Assembly: GCA_021399435.1 (NCBI GenBank)
Contig: JAJTUP010000109.1
Coordinates: 62,001-126,000 of the forward strand
Source of the DNA: Diaporthe sp. PMI_573
Lineage: Eukaryota > Ascomycota > Sordariomycetes > Diaporthales > Diaporthaceae
DNA: 64,000 nt
Direction: 5' to 3'
The position numbers were made by a program, and so were the translations under genes. Of the stretch, positions 33,163-44,049 are shown piece by piece (within the stretch, counting starts at the first letter, position 1; each line of letters opens with the position of its first letter). The notes beneath the pieces were generated by a model. That model worked only from the letters and a program-made list of their open reading frames with translations. It made no database searches and had not been told where the DNA came from.

Positions 33163-34566
33163 ATGTTAGGACAGGACGAACTCCAAGCTCTCGGCGTCAC
33201 CGGCGAGTGGATCTGGGGTGACGACGCCGAATCAATCGTGTTTGCGCAGGCTTTTGGGAAGGGCAGGACTATAATCTTTCGGTTCTCTCTCAACAGTAAC
33301 TACGCCGATGTTCTTCCGACCCGGCTCGTCAACTGCTACCATGGCCACGACGTTCCCAGCCCGCAAGCTTCATTTCCCGACCGACCCTCAATGCGTGCAG
33401 CGCTATGGTCTGCCATAGCTTCGGTGTGGCGTGAATGCAGCGAGCTGCCCGATGCTGGAGACCCAGACACTATCGTCGACATTTTTGGCTACGGGTCCTG
33501 GAAGATTTGCCACGAGACGCTGTTTAACAACTATGTTGACCTTCTCTTGCCACTGGACGAGTTCTCCGTTCAGCACCCGATCGAGGTGATAGACTTCAAG
33601 AGTCTGGTACGACGCCATCAGCTTGGTGGAAGAGGCTGCACCACATTGGTCCACCATGCATCAGATCCTACGCACAAGCTTGTCTTCAAGGGGATCGATT
33701 TCAGAACCTTTCTAGACACATATGAATCCGGCCATGCTCAAGAAGAAGTCATGATCTTCAAGCGTTCGACCGAGCTGGTGAGCAATATGCCAGGTCATCC
33801 GAACATTCTTCCTCCGCCACAGAATCTTGTCACAGTCTCTAGGCCTGTTGCCAATACACCAGTTGTCTGCGGCAGTCTGTATCCGTTTTATCCAAACGGA
33901 AGCCTCGCGGGAAAAATTGAGGAGAGCAATGCAGCGGGTAAAAGAATACCGCTTCTGCTGAAGGCGCAGTGGTGCCACCAGATGGCCGCAGCTTTAGCCC
34001 ACACCCATTTTGTCGCCCGCACTTATCATATGGACGTAAAGCCTGGCAACTTCATTCTTGACGAAGACTCCAACCTTGTTTTGATCGATTGGGAGCAATC
34101 CGACGCCCCTGTGACTACCGCGGCGCCGGAAATCGATGGCACATGGGATGCGGAGGAAGTACAGGTACAAGCAGCTGATGGAATGTCTTCTAAAGCTCTC
34201 CGATATACGAAATACCAAGGGCCAGAGCGGCGAAACATGCCCGAGACTACTCCTGGCGACAATGGTTGGAATGTGTGGAATGCATTTCTGGTCTGGCAGG
34301 AAAATTGCCCAAAAGCTTCTGAGCTCGCCGAAGTTTTCAGCTTAGGCCGATCAATGTGGATGCTATTGCGCCAGTGTAACAAGGACGACTTCGAAGGCAT
34401 TGAGAACACTGAGGACATTGTGGAAGACTGGACATCATCGGATGACATCCCCTCACATTGGAAAGAGGCAGTAGAGGGTTGCCTCAAGCGGGACCCGAAC
34501 GATAGAACTGGTCTGCAGGATATTCATGATTTCTGGGAGGCAGCTCGGAAGGATTTGAATGAATGA
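33163..34566 (+). CDS. Divergent protein kinase-like protein
   Basis: A single-exon gene of 467 aa. The N-terminal 150 residues are not recognisable. From about residue 150 a kinase-like fold follows: LVFKGID (probable VAIK-like lysine), E in AQEEVMIFKRS, a hydrophobic hinge with LYPFYPNGSL, catalytic loop HMDVKPGNFILD (HRD replaced by HMD, with D, K and N kept), and LIDWEQS where DFG is expected. The late helices end in CLKRDPNDRTG, the usual kinase C-lobe arginine region. Catalytic-loop Asp and metal-binding Asp are both present, so activity is possible, but the DFG-to-DWE change marks it as atypical. Fungi carry many such lineage-specific kinases. Role unknown. Confidence 0.78.
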   Translation: MLGQDELQALGVTGEWIWGDDAESIVFAQAFGKGRTIIFRFSLNSNYADVLPTRLVNCYHGHDVPSPQASFPDRPSMRAALWSAIASVWRECSELPDAGDPDTIVDIFGYGSWKICHETLFNNYVDLLLPLDEFSVQHPIEVIDFKSLVRRHQLGGRGCTTLVHHASDPTHKLVFKGIDFRTFLDTYESGHAQEEVMIFKRSTELVSNMPGHPNILPPPQNLVTVSRPVANTPVVCGSLYPFYPNGSLAGKIEESNAAGKRIPLLLKAQWCHQMAAALAHTHFVARTYHMDVKPGNFILDEDSNLVLIDWEQSDAPVTTAAPEIDGTWDAEEVQVQAADGMSSKALRYTKYQGPERRNMPETTPGDNGWNVWNAFLVWQENCPKASELAEVFSLGRSMWMLLRQCNKDDFEGIENTEDIVEDWTSSDDIPSHWKEAVEGCLKRDPNDRTGLQDIHDFWEAARKDLNE

Positions 34567-34707
34567 ATGGGCAAGTGGATGAACGTTGTTCCAAATCCAC
34601 TCTGTCAGAGATACATAGATAGACAAACTTCAGAGGAATCCCCAGCCATCGACAGACACAAGAGTGACACCGCAAAGGCATCTCAATTCTTTGTCGTTTT
34701 ATGGTCT

Positions 34708-35425
34708 TCACAATGACCGGTATTCGGACCATACTTGCAAGCAATCTTGCATTTCTTGAGTATGATAGGGGTCGGGTTGGGTCCAGCGACTATTGGCATG
34801 TTATTTCCCGAGTATGCGACGACCAGAGTTGTATACCTCACGTACCTTGGTCAGGAGACAGGTCGAATTGCCAGACTGCTTCAACTGACTTGTTCTGGCC
34901 TTGCTCGGGAGCAATGTCGAAGGGAAGAGTGATGTTCGCTCGGCCTTGAGTGAACTCGACCTGCGTAGCTACGTCCAGGTCTCCTCGCGAAAAAGCGCAG
35001 ACTCCGAGCTTCTCCACCAAGCCCAGGCGCTCGAGAACCGCCCGCAATTCGGAAAGGAAGGACTGGAAGCCGTCAATGTTGAGTCGGGTTGCCGTGTCGT
35101 GGACGAATTCGTAAGGAGCTAAGCCCTTGTCGGTGAATCGCCATGAGCTCCCTTTGACGTCACGGAGCTCCTGTGCGAGACTGGAAGTCTTCCAGGGGAT
35201 AGCTACAGATCCGATGTTGACCAACATTTCGTCTTCATCGAGCGGGAAGTGGTTGTGTAGCAAGATGATGCCAAAGAGGCTCTGAACCTGGTGCTTAACG
35301 AACACGTTGCCAACTGCGGCGGTCAGTTGCTCAATGTCTGACGGCTTAAGGCCACTTCCCGCATCTTCAATGCCAGGAAGTGAGTTGTAGTGCTGTGCAG
35401 AGTAAGGTAGGACGACGGTACCCAT
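34708..35425 (-). CDS. Conserved hypothetical fungal protein
   Basis: Exon 1 runs from the ATG at 35425 to 34846 and reads well: MGTVVLPYSAQHYNSLPGI, IEQLTAAVGNVFVKHQVQSL, FGIILLHNHFPLDEDEMLV, then an acidic-aromatic C-terminal part. A strong donor (GTACGTGAG) interrupts it after SPDQ; using the acceptor at 34746-34747 adds a short exon ending at 34708. Without splicing the frame stops at 34838-34840, so the 3' end is uncertain. I recognise the general look of a conserved fungal protein of unknown function but no named domain. It is convergent with the kinase-like gene, 3' ends about 140 bp apart. Confidence 0.6.
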
Positions 35426-36714
35426 GCTGGCGAGGTAATTGGCGGTAGTCTGAGTCTGCGATTTGACAGGCGTGCTTGTCGTCAGGCGAAGAGAACTTCG
35501 GAGGTGGGCAAAACGATATATATATTCGGTCCTATTGCTTTGGAGGGATCTATGAAGCTTTTGGCGGCATTCCAGTCGTCCAATATACAACTCTCCTTGG
35601 GTCGCACAACAGGTTGGTGCGTAGGCCAAAAGAACAATATGACTCACATTGCCAACCAACAGTCACCAGGCAGAAAGGCAGATAGCGCACAACCGGCGGG
35701 GATCAGCGGGTATTGACTATGCAGATGCTGATTGGTGTAGGAAGAAATTGGTGCAGGCTGGCACTGAGCTGACTGCTTTGTTGTCCGCCGGACAACGTCA
35801 ATCCATGGCCAGGCACCCACATGCGGCACGGTTACGGCCGACAGGTTGGACTCACGAACGCCCGGCTCTGCTTGTTCCAGCTCCCCCGAAGACTCGCGGT
35901 GTGACAGGTTGGGAGACCACGTCACTCTCGTGGCCAAACCAACGGCCCCCAGCAGCTCCCAGCGAATCGGCGGTTGAGCCGGACTCGGCGCGAACAGCGT
36001 GATAGTCTAAGCCCTCGGTGGATGGAGCTGCACCTCTCGGTATGTTCGATATTGGCAAATGCTTTGCGTTTCTGCGACCACCTCCCCGAGTATCACTACC
36101 CAGAGGACGAGCAGCAAGACCACGGTCCGGCACTTGCGTCGTTTGGCTTGGCCGCAGAACCACTGGCAAGCTTCGTGACAGAATAATTATAGCTAGTCGG
36201 CTTCCAATAAAGGGTGTGATCATCACCAAAGTCGATTTTGCAGGTGAGATTTTGCAGGTGAAAGATTGAGATATATAGTGGTTATTGCTCATGAAAGGTG
36301 TACCTATAGGAGAATTTATATTCTCTGCGGACCACACAAAAGACTTGCCAGTCTTGTGACACGCGCCCATTTTTGCATACGCATTATTATTTGAGTAGCA
36401 TTATCACATATTTCTTAATGAATACTACTTTAGTTCAATTTAACTATATCTGAAAAGAATGAAATTATGCTGCCGTTTCGGCGAACCTCTTCAAACAGGG
36501 ATTAGTACTGATTAAATAATCTACTGTAATGATAAGGTCTGAGCCACAGTGGCTTCGATAGCAAACCGGTTCAATCCGTTGAAATTTATCAAACAAGTAT
36601 AGTTTGGCTGTATTACATCAACATTTAGACATCTCCGACCCCCAACAAGACAGCCAAATCTACTAGAACCTTGATTCGACTTCGGTAGTTAATCACGACT
36701 TGATACTATCTACA
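35426..36714. other. Intergenic, no supported gene
   Basis: Several overlapping ORFs on both strands (for example 35852-36370) have no family-like content. 36270-36714 is AT-rich and looks decayed. Confidence 0.35.
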
Positions 36715-36981
36715 CTAAACTTCTGCAAATCCTGCCCCAACTTCCAGTTTCTTTGTAGTCCAGTTATAGAATGGGCGTAAGAGCTCTGCGAGGGAATTCG
36801 TAAAGGCACTCATGCCTCCTTTCAGAGATTGCAGTATTTCTCGAATCTGGTCGACCTCGCCTGCTAGTCGCTCTAGTTCGGCTTTCATCTCTTTCGTAAT
36901 GTTCTCGATTTTCTGGAGTAATTTTTCGGAGCGGCTAATTTGGAAGCTTAATTCTTCCAGCTTGGGTGAGGATCTTGGCAT
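36715..36981 (-). CDS. Small coiled-coil protein, 88 aa
   Basis: An uninterrupted 88-codon frame with an ATG at 36981. Nearly the whole protein is a heptad-rich helix (KLEELSFQISRSEKLLQKIE, then TKEMKAELERLAGEVDQIRE), followed by a short tail with FYNWTTKKLEVGAG. The composition is strongly protein-like, although the surrounding DNA is AT-rich and gene-poor. No family is recognised. It could be a free-standing microprotein or a surviving exon of a lost gene. Confidence 0.4.
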   Translation of the reverse strand: MPRSSPKLEELSFQISRSEKLLQKIENITKEMKAELERLAGEVDQIREILQSLKGGMSAFTNSLAELLRPFYNWTTKKLEVGAGFAEV

Positions 36982-38092
36982 GATATTAGATTTATATCTA
37001 TACGTTCACTTCTCAACCTTACTGTATATTATACTGTACAGGTGGCAGCTGGTTGTTTTGGAGGCTTAAAAAGCTAGGATCGCAGTTATCGTTCCATAGT
37101 GGATCACAGGGCAAGTCAGGCAGGGGCCAATCATAAGATTTGTAATGATCACCGGTTCTTGGGCCCTCTAAACCTGTGGATCTGGGTTTATGTCCAAGAT
37201 ATGGCGCAAGGCGGTTGCTGAACAATAAGGTAACGCGGACGGGTTTCTGACAATGATCACTAGCTAATGAAAGCTATTCGTGGGTGTAGACGAATACTTA
37301 GATTGACTGCTGAAGAGCTGTCCATACTATCTAGCTATCTGGTAATGAACGTGTCCTTATATGTCCATCTCTTCAGTCCTGGAGCGCCGGGAGCGCTCGT
37401 CGCTTCTGGATCATTGGGAGCGCAGGAGCGTACTGGAGCGTCGGGAGCATCGGTATCGCTCCCTTCTGCTTAATCATTCTTACCTCAGGCACTCAGACCC
37501 ACACACTAGGTTACCTCAGGCACTCAGACCCACACACTAGCCGAATAGACGCAAGCGCTAAGCGCACGTGATTCTGTGTGTGCGCCTGAGAGATTTTCGG
37601 CACAATTTGGTGGCCCATCCCTTAGGATACATACATTTTGTATGTGTCCTCAGCTGTAAATTATGTATCCCCATCTGTTACGCCAGACCGGTTTCATCAA
37701 GAGAATTACAACGCCTCATATCACCTTTAATGCGACAGAAAACATCAAAATAGCTGTGTGCGAAAGATCTATAACGTCTCAGCTACCGATTGAATTGAGT
37801 GTCATTTGGATATGATGCTTCATTGTTGAGATATCGCGGTCGATGCTGCGCGTGCTGCGCAACTTGCTCCTGGTAGTCGACGTGTGGTTACTTCCACGGA
37901 CGTCGTCTCGCGATTATATGTACGATTCCCCAGACGCATTTTAACTCTCTGGCAACACCTACTATGGTTGGTAGTGGATGCGTCGATTTGCTGTCAGGAA
38001 AGGAAAAACATGCATGACCCGAATAGGCCAAACACGCTGGCATGCAGCAAGAGTACATGCATACAGGTCGTAGGGGGAAATTGCTCCAATAA
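36982..38092. other. Intergenic with a tandem duplication, no supported gene
   Basis: No convincing frame. 37380-37460 carries many GGAGCG repeats, and a 31-bp tandem duplication lies at 37480-37540. Confidence 0.35.
37480..37540. repeat. 31-bp perfect tandem duplication
   Basis: The unit starting TTACCTCAGGCACTCAGACC and ending CACACACTAG is present twice head to tail. The identity of the copies suggests a recent slippage or repair event. Confidence 0.85.
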
Positions 38093-38707
38093 ATGGTGCC
38101 CGAGAAGCTGATATGTGACGTTCCGCGGCACGCACCGCTGCCCAGCCCCCAGTCGGCGCACCCAAGTATGCCTGCTATTCCCCTCCCGAAGGGCGGCCTC
38201 TGTTCTAGCTCTTCATCAAGCACCGGTTCACAAAGACCGAGGGAGCGAAGCAGTTTGTTTGCCAAGCCGCCCAAACAAGACAAGATGGAGTAAGTTGAAA
38301 AACGTTCTTGATGCCTGCATGCAGGCAACACATTATCTTACCCTCTCGCAGGTGTAATGTGCCTCGTGGGCAGCCCAAGACGCGACGCAACCGGCAACCA
38401 TCGAGCCAGATCATCGACAGCCGACTGATAGATCCCCAGAAGCTACATGACAAACTCGTTCACAGATTCGGCCTTGGGAACTACCAAATAGAGGTACGTA
38501 CCCTGCTGCGTTACAGCTCGCGGACTGATATCCCGCGCGATCATACACTGACATTTGGACAGATGCGCCACAACAAGTTCATCTTGCTCTCCTGGACTCC
38601 CTTGACACAGGTGAGAGCGCAGCAGCATCGCGTGAGCAGACGTTTGGGCTCCAGTACCCTGACACCAGATTCCGCAGAATGAAATTCTTGAATGTCGATA
38701 TTCGTGA
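38093..38707 (+). CDS. Small four-exon gene, 141 aa, hypothetical
   Basis: No single frame shows this gene; it appears when four exons are joined: 38093-38289, 38352-38493, 38563-38610 and 38669-38707. All three introns are GT-AG and 58-69 nt, and the total is 426 nt (142 codons). The N-terminus is Pro/Ser-rich. The C-terminal half looks like a small folded domain: IDSRLIDPQKLHDKLVHRFG, LGNYQIE, MRHNKFILLSWTPLTQ, ending ILECRYS. The 'FG-GNY-I--RHN-F-L' wording recalls small conserved fungal proteins of unknown function, but I cannot name one. No signal peptide. Confidence 0.6.
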
Positions 38708-38753
38708 TTACGGTTGTTTACATCAAGAGAGAATCGTGCAGGGTATTATATTC

Positions 38754-38780
38754 AAAAAAAAAAAAAAAAAAAAAAAAAAA
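38754..38780 (+). repeat. Poly(A) tract
   Basis: About 27 consecutive A residues. It could be the 3' tail of a retroposed sequence whose body would lie to the left, but no body is recognisable. Confidence 0.8.
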
Positions 38781-38799
38781 GGCCGGTTTAAAGGCAAAT

Positions 38800-38845
38800 G
38801 GTTCCGTGGCGCATTCGGTTAGGCGCCGGGCTGCCCACCTGCTCT
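38800..38845 (+). ncRNA. tRNA-like 5' half (possible SINE head)
   Basis: GGTTCCGTGGCGCATTCGG followed by TTAGGCGCC looks like a tRNA acceptor strand plus D-arm: the D-stem GCGC/GCGC pairs and the A box is TGGCGCATTCGG. The anticodon arm does not pair and no B box (GGTTCGA) follows. It is therefore not a functional tRNA and at most the head of a tRNA-derived SINE. Confidence 0.25.
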
Positions 38846-39373
38846 GCACACACTGTATATTCTTCTACTATTATCGGCATTGTATGACAAAGCTGGTATC
38901 TGAAAACAGGAGAGTCATGCTCAGTAGAAGCTTCGAGCTATCATGCTACATGTCCACTGAAATTTGAGAACAGTCCGTTCTTCCACATTCGAAGTTCGAA
39001 ATCTGACCCACAATCCTGCGAACTCTGAGAGACGACGCCTTCCGTCACAATTTGTATTAGTTACCCATCATCATCTTCAGAGGAAATGTGACGAAAGTCA
39101 CTAATTTCGGATCCATCTCTTATTCGAATGTCCTTGTTATTCTGTCCGAGTGAAGTCGTCCCTGCACAGTGCTCGCAAATATATGCTTGACGTTGAGTAG
39201 GAATTTCAGGCTATAAGCTGTGTTAAACATTTGGAAAATGTACACAGCACTAAAACCATTAACATTTACGTACAATTCTAGTTGAAAGTGAGCCAGAGCT
39301 GGGTGTTCTCATCCCGGGTTATGCGTGCGACCCGGTGCGTTAAAAAGGGTGCGTCGTGTAGGGATGGGCACGT

Positions 39374-39397
39374 GTTTAATACACATGTGTATTAAAC
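39374..39397. repeat. 24-bp perfect palindrome in hAT terminus
   Basis: GTTTAATACACA followed by TGTGTATTAAAC is a perfect palindrome seven bases inside the left inverted repeat. It may be a transposase-binding or regulatory site. Confidence 0.8.
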
Positions 39398-39517
39398 TGC
39401 TTTTTATTATAATGAAGCAGCTTTTTATTCCGAATAAAAAGCGCGCTTTTTATTGCAATATAACTACCCGTATATGAAGCTGCCCAAGGGTCATATAATA
39501 CAAATAACCAAGCCAAA

Positions 39518-41555
39518 TTAGGTCAACTTTTTCCCCGTTCCTTCGCTCTCTGACCCATCTTGGACCTCAAATGTGTCCACAACTGTCTCTTCTCCGTCGG
39601 AGGCGGGTTGGTGAGTGAACTCGCCGATAACAGCGTCAACTTCCAGACTTGATGCGCAATGGATTTCCATATACGTATCTTCGAGAGTAAGCCAACCGTC
39701 TTCTGTCAAATCTTCCCAGCTAACCACCGTAGAATCAACCTCATTGCGATGATCAAGAGGTTGATTCTGAGACTGTGTTATCCTCTCTAGCACCCGTTCG
39801 TTCATGTAGATGAACGCCAACTTGTCAGCGTTGGCTGGTGTGAGCCTGTTGCGTGCCTTGCTGTGGAGGAAGTTAACCGCCGAGAATGATCTCTCTGAGG
39901 GAACTGAATTGGCTATGGTTCCAAAGATTCGGACAGCAAGTGTAGCCAGCTTGTTGCCCTGGTTATCAAGAAGCATCCAAGCATCTAATGGCGTCCATTC
40001 TTTTGAATAGACTAAGCCTCCCGCAGCAAACTGGCCGCCCGATTGTGCTCGGAAGTGGTTAAATTCTCGAACAACATGAAGGTAGTCAGCAGGATTGACT
40101 GCTGACTTAAAGAACCGAAGCACTTTCATCATCAGCTGTTCTTCAAGCTTAGTCCCGACTGTGTCAGGCCTTAATGCAAATCCTGCATAATGAATATCAT
40201 ATGTCTGTTTGTCCATCCGGTTTAACCATACGGAATACAGCTCGCTGAAATTCACGTCTTTATGTTGCTGAGAATCGTCAAGTGCTTTCCATTCTGCTTT
40301 AATCTCCAGCCAACGAGGAATCACATGGCCGATGTGATCCCGATCGGCTTCTGAGGCATGCTGACGACTGCTGACAGGCTTAATTATAGCCAAAACAGTC
40401 TCTAGGCGTATCCAGAAGTGAGGGTTATTGACAGACTCCAGCACCCTCGGAAGAAGCTCGAGAGACCCGGAGGCTAGCTCTGCCCTCACGTCAGGACGGC
40501 GAGCGTATGTTTGGAGAGGCTCTTTACAGCGTAAAACTGACCGCAAAGCATTGAACTGGCTGCCCCAGCGTGTGATTACACTAAAGCGAGCGGTTAGTTA
40601 TAGCTAGGAGTCAGAAAAACTTAAAGACCCACGCGGATAAAAACGCCTTATGGTGGCCCCAAGCTGCCTTTTGTGCCTCTCTCAATCGAGCCAACTGCAG
40701 TTTCGACTTCTTGAAGAAGGTGACAATTAATGTAGTGCTTTTGAATGTCTCCTCAAAGAACGGCAGCTCTAGGATGTCCTTGATGAGTAGCTGTAACCCA
40801 TGTGAATCGCAGAGGGAAAAGAAGCAGTGCTGGAATTCCTTTCTTGCAGCCAAATGCACATGAGCTTTCCTCATCACGCTATCCGTATCTGTGCAAAACG
40901 AGTTAATTCGCAAGAAGTTACCCTTGCAAATTATCTCCAGCTCAGGATACAAAAGATCGATGTAGTGCTCAGCCGTGTGTTGAATCTCTCCTGTATCAAA
41001 CGTCTTCCAATAGAACGCCGGACCATTTGCCACCTGTATCGAGATATTGATAATTCGATGACTTGTGATATTGTCTGAGGCGTCAAAGATCACGTTGATA
41101 CGTTCTGTCTGGTCGAGGATATCTTGGACTTGGTTGTGGTACTCAGAATAAGTCGGGGCTAGCAGCCGCTGCACTCGGCGACGAGACGGTGGTTGCCAGG
41201 CAGTATTCAGCTTGCTCAACAGAATCCGCATTCGTTTGGACTCGAAGAGGTTAAATGGACGGCCATCAGCAAAAATTGCTCTAGCAGCAAGCTCATCAAG
41301 CATCTGCTTAAAGGTCTTGTCCACTACAGGAAAGTGCTGAGTAAGTTGAGACTGCTGAGACTGTTGCTGCCCTCTGTAATTGGGGCAATGGCGAAGTAAG
41401 TGCTTCTTCTGACGAGTAGTGCCCTTGGTTGTCTCGTGGCCGCAGTGCTTGCACTTGACTCGTGAGTTCTTGAACCCCGAGCTAGCGTCCGAGGCAATCG
41501 TGATAAATTCTCGGTGGACCTGGTGGTCGGCTGGCCTTCCAGAGGTTCTAGGCAT
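39518..41555 (-). CDS. hAT transposase, intact
   Basis: Two exons, 41555-40633 and 40580-39518, with a 52-nt GT-AG intron that joins HKAFLSA to VITRWGSQFNALR, give 661 aa. A BED-type zinc finger (CKHCGHETTKGTTRQKKHLL) lies at residues about 35-60. A DUF659-type segment follows (NVIFDASDNITSHRIINISI), then the catalytic core around CDSHGLQLLIKDIL and TRWGSQFNAL. The C-terminus holds the hATC dimerisation block SVPSERSFSAVNFLHSKARN. No premature stop or frameshift is seen. It acts in the nucleus as the transposase of the enclosing element. The upstream ATG at 41687 is also in frame, but MPRTSGRP at 41555 is the more usual start. Confidence 0.9.
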
Positions 41556-41815
41556 TGTAGAAGAAGCACGAAGGGTCTGAAGGTAGTGGGGAGTCGGATT
41601 GGGAAGTTTCAGGGGGATACAGCCACAGGCTGTTGAAGGCTGTGGAGAAAAGGAGGTCGGAACAGGGATTATATTGATCCGACGCACTATGCCTGTTTTG
41701 GAAGACGCTAAACCTAATATAGGAGGGGAAATAATGCATATAAAACGCGCCTGCTTTAAATATTTAATGCAAAAAGCGCATTTTATTTAATGATGCAGCT
41801 TTAAATCCATCCCTA

Positions 41816-43090
41816 ATAGACTAATCGCCTTTGGGCTAATCTCTTAAGACTTGTAGGATTAGAAAGCTGATTTCGGGTACCCTAGCATCCCCCCACACCT
41901 ATCGTTCCTAGGCTTTTTCTCTTCCTAGTGATTCTGTTTCGCAATCACAGGGTAGACAGATGCAAGTGTCCGCCTATATTTGTTTCTATAAAGGCAGGAA
42001 CCCTTTTAAGCTCCACCTGTATTTTAAAAAGTACTCTGCGTCATAATTGTTCGCATCTGTAAAGACAAAGGGGTCATGTACGGAGATATTCAGCTTAGCT
42101 GCATAAATGCACCTGTTGTATACTGCACACTTCATGAGAATTTTCTGTTCGTACTTAAGATACAATACAGTACCTAGTGTATTTGAAATACATAAATATT
42201 AAGCAAGGTCCTCTCTCATTCGGACATGACCATTCTCCAGTATTTTTGCCAAGCATAGTATTTTTTTCAGGACGTCGAACTTATCTTACACTCATTGAAC
42301 AGCCCCAGGACTCATTTTAGACAGTACTTCGTAATGCATAGGATTTCGCGTTGCAACGATAAGTCGTACATTTGCCACAGAAGCAAGACACTGCACAGTT
42401 TCCGTTGCATCTCACCTGGATTTTGTCATTGTCCCAAGAAGATATATATTTTGGCTTGCGGCATCCTAATAATGATTCAGTTCCTTGTTACTTCCACCAT
42501 CTCGAATCTATCATTGATTGTCCTATATCAACACAAAGCTGTTAGAAACCGTGGCTTAGCAATCTTCACAATTGGCATTGTAGTCAGGTCGATGACCCAA
42601 ATTGGAAGACGGAGTTCCACGCAATTGCCAACCTTACACTTCGAGCGCGCCTTTCTTTGGACCGACTTTTTGAGGCACAGGAGGAAGAGACCAAATTCTT
42701 TGTCGCAAACAAGATTCCGCGTGGGATTGCGCACCAGTGGGTTGGCATGGTGGATAAGTGTAAACAAATATTGGAAGAGTAGACAATATACAGTACAAGT
42801 ATGATTTATGGGGAAATATCACGGTATGCGCTTTACCATAGGGAAGAGTGGGCAAGATCAGGACTGGAAAACGATGCAAGGGTGATCTAGAAATTCTGCT
42901 GAGAAAAAAAGGCCTACAGCAACTTAGTGGCGACCGGGAACCTATCATCTGATTGGCCTACAGAGATTCTACCGCCTCTGGCCGCTTTCAAGCGGGGTAC
43001 TGCATATAGCAGGTTCGGTTTTATAGAACAACTTCTGACCATATCCTTTTCTTATCTACTCATCTCACCCTATTCAGAATTCCACATTGA
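41816..43090. other. AT-rich intergenic, no gene seen
   Basis: AT-rich, stop-rich sequence with no family-like frame; it resembles RIP-mutated repeat debris. Confidence 0.4.
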
Positions 43091-44049
43091 ATGCACATGG
43101 ACTTAAGTACATCCGCAGATGATGCTACGACAGGCGGACAGTCGAATGCTGTCCAAAAAAGACGAAATTGGCCATACATTATTATTTAATCTGTGTTTGG
43201 CGGGGCAATTGCAGTCATCGCTGCCCCTACAATCGCCGCACTGGTGCCGGCTGGGACGGTCGGCTTCATCCTTGGTACAACAACTGGGATGCTCGGTTCC
43301 GTCACGACGAGAGTAACCGGTAACGCCATCGACTCGAGCAGGATGGCTCTCACTATCCATCAATACCCAATTCAGCAGTTTTACCGAAAAACTGTCGTGC
43401 AATATATCGGAACCACGCTCGAAAGCGTCATCACTGGTATTCGCAAGAACAGCCATTTTACGTTGCACAACCGAGTGTTCTTCGAGGTTGGTGACAATTT
43501 TCGCTTCGAAGGCGTAGAGGCCAAAGAGAATCGCCGCATGTTCTTTGACTTTTCATTCAAGGTTGTCCCCCTACCTGGAACCCCACCTCGTCCTCTCGAC
43601 CAAAGCGTTCCGGCGCCCAACTTGCCCAACTACAAACTCGACAGCACGTGTTCTTTTGAATTTGGGACGAAGAAGCACCTTCTAGATGGTATCAGTAGGG
43701 CTGTTGAAGGCGCGGTCTTTAGTCTTGTTGGCGGTGCTGTGGCTAGGGCTTTTCCGGTCCTAATGGAGCCCAGATTTATTGAAACTGTGCCGGGAAAAAT
43801 CAATGTCATCTCACATTTCCATCACCAACACCAGACCATGCCGCACTCTTCGTCGAGTTTGCTACCGAAGCACAGCACCAAGTCAACCGCTTGGTACACT
43901 GTGCCCTCGAGAATGGCGTGGGTCTGGAACTCGACATGAAGATCGGATCAACAACGGAGAACATAGGGACTGTGAAGCCGGGTGATGTGGCGGCTGCGCA
44001 GCATTGCCAGTTCTATTGGAGTGTTTCTGAAAAAGTCAATTTGACTTAG
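43091..44049 (+). pseudogene. Orphan membrane-associated protein gene with two lesions
   Basis: From the ATG at 43091 a polar N-terminus (DDATTGGQSNAVQKRRNWPY) leads into III, then an in-frame TAA at 43187-43189. The same frame continues past the stop with SVFGGAIAVIAAPTIAALVP, a Gly/Ala-rich hydrophobic segment, and about 180 further protein-like residues. Near 43795 good coding sequence moves to another frame (DHAALFVEFATEAQHQVNRL) and runs to TAG at 44047-44049. The switch lies at a run of five As. No intron explains either break. The protein family is not recognised. The TAA could come from CAA by a C-to-T change. Confidence 0.5.

Larger units (their letters stand above)
38708..39358. other. 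Intergenic with poly(A) and tRNA-like sequence
   Basis: Apart from the poly(A) tract and the tRNA-like half described separately, no gene is visible up to the left end of the second hAT element. Confidence 0.35.
39359..41815 (-). mobile_element. hAT-family DNA transposon, apparently complete
   Basis: The outer ends are inverted repeats: TAGGGATGG at 39359-39367 and CCATCCCTA at 41807-41815, the usual short hAT-type termini. The total is 2457 bp and it contains one intact transposase gene. Both subterminal regions are AT-rich and share a GCGCTTTTT-type sequence. I could not see a matching 8-bp target duplication (left flank GCGTCGTG, right flank ATAGACTA), so either the duplication has decayed or the true ends differ by a few bases. 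Confidence 0.75.

Noticed and set aside
38800..38870. Functional tRNA gene
   Set aside because: The anticodon stem does not pair and no B box follows.
43193..43939. Gene starting at 43193
   Set aside because: That position is GTG directly after an in-frame TAA; the upstream ATG at 43091 is in the same frame, so this is a broken gene rather than a new start.
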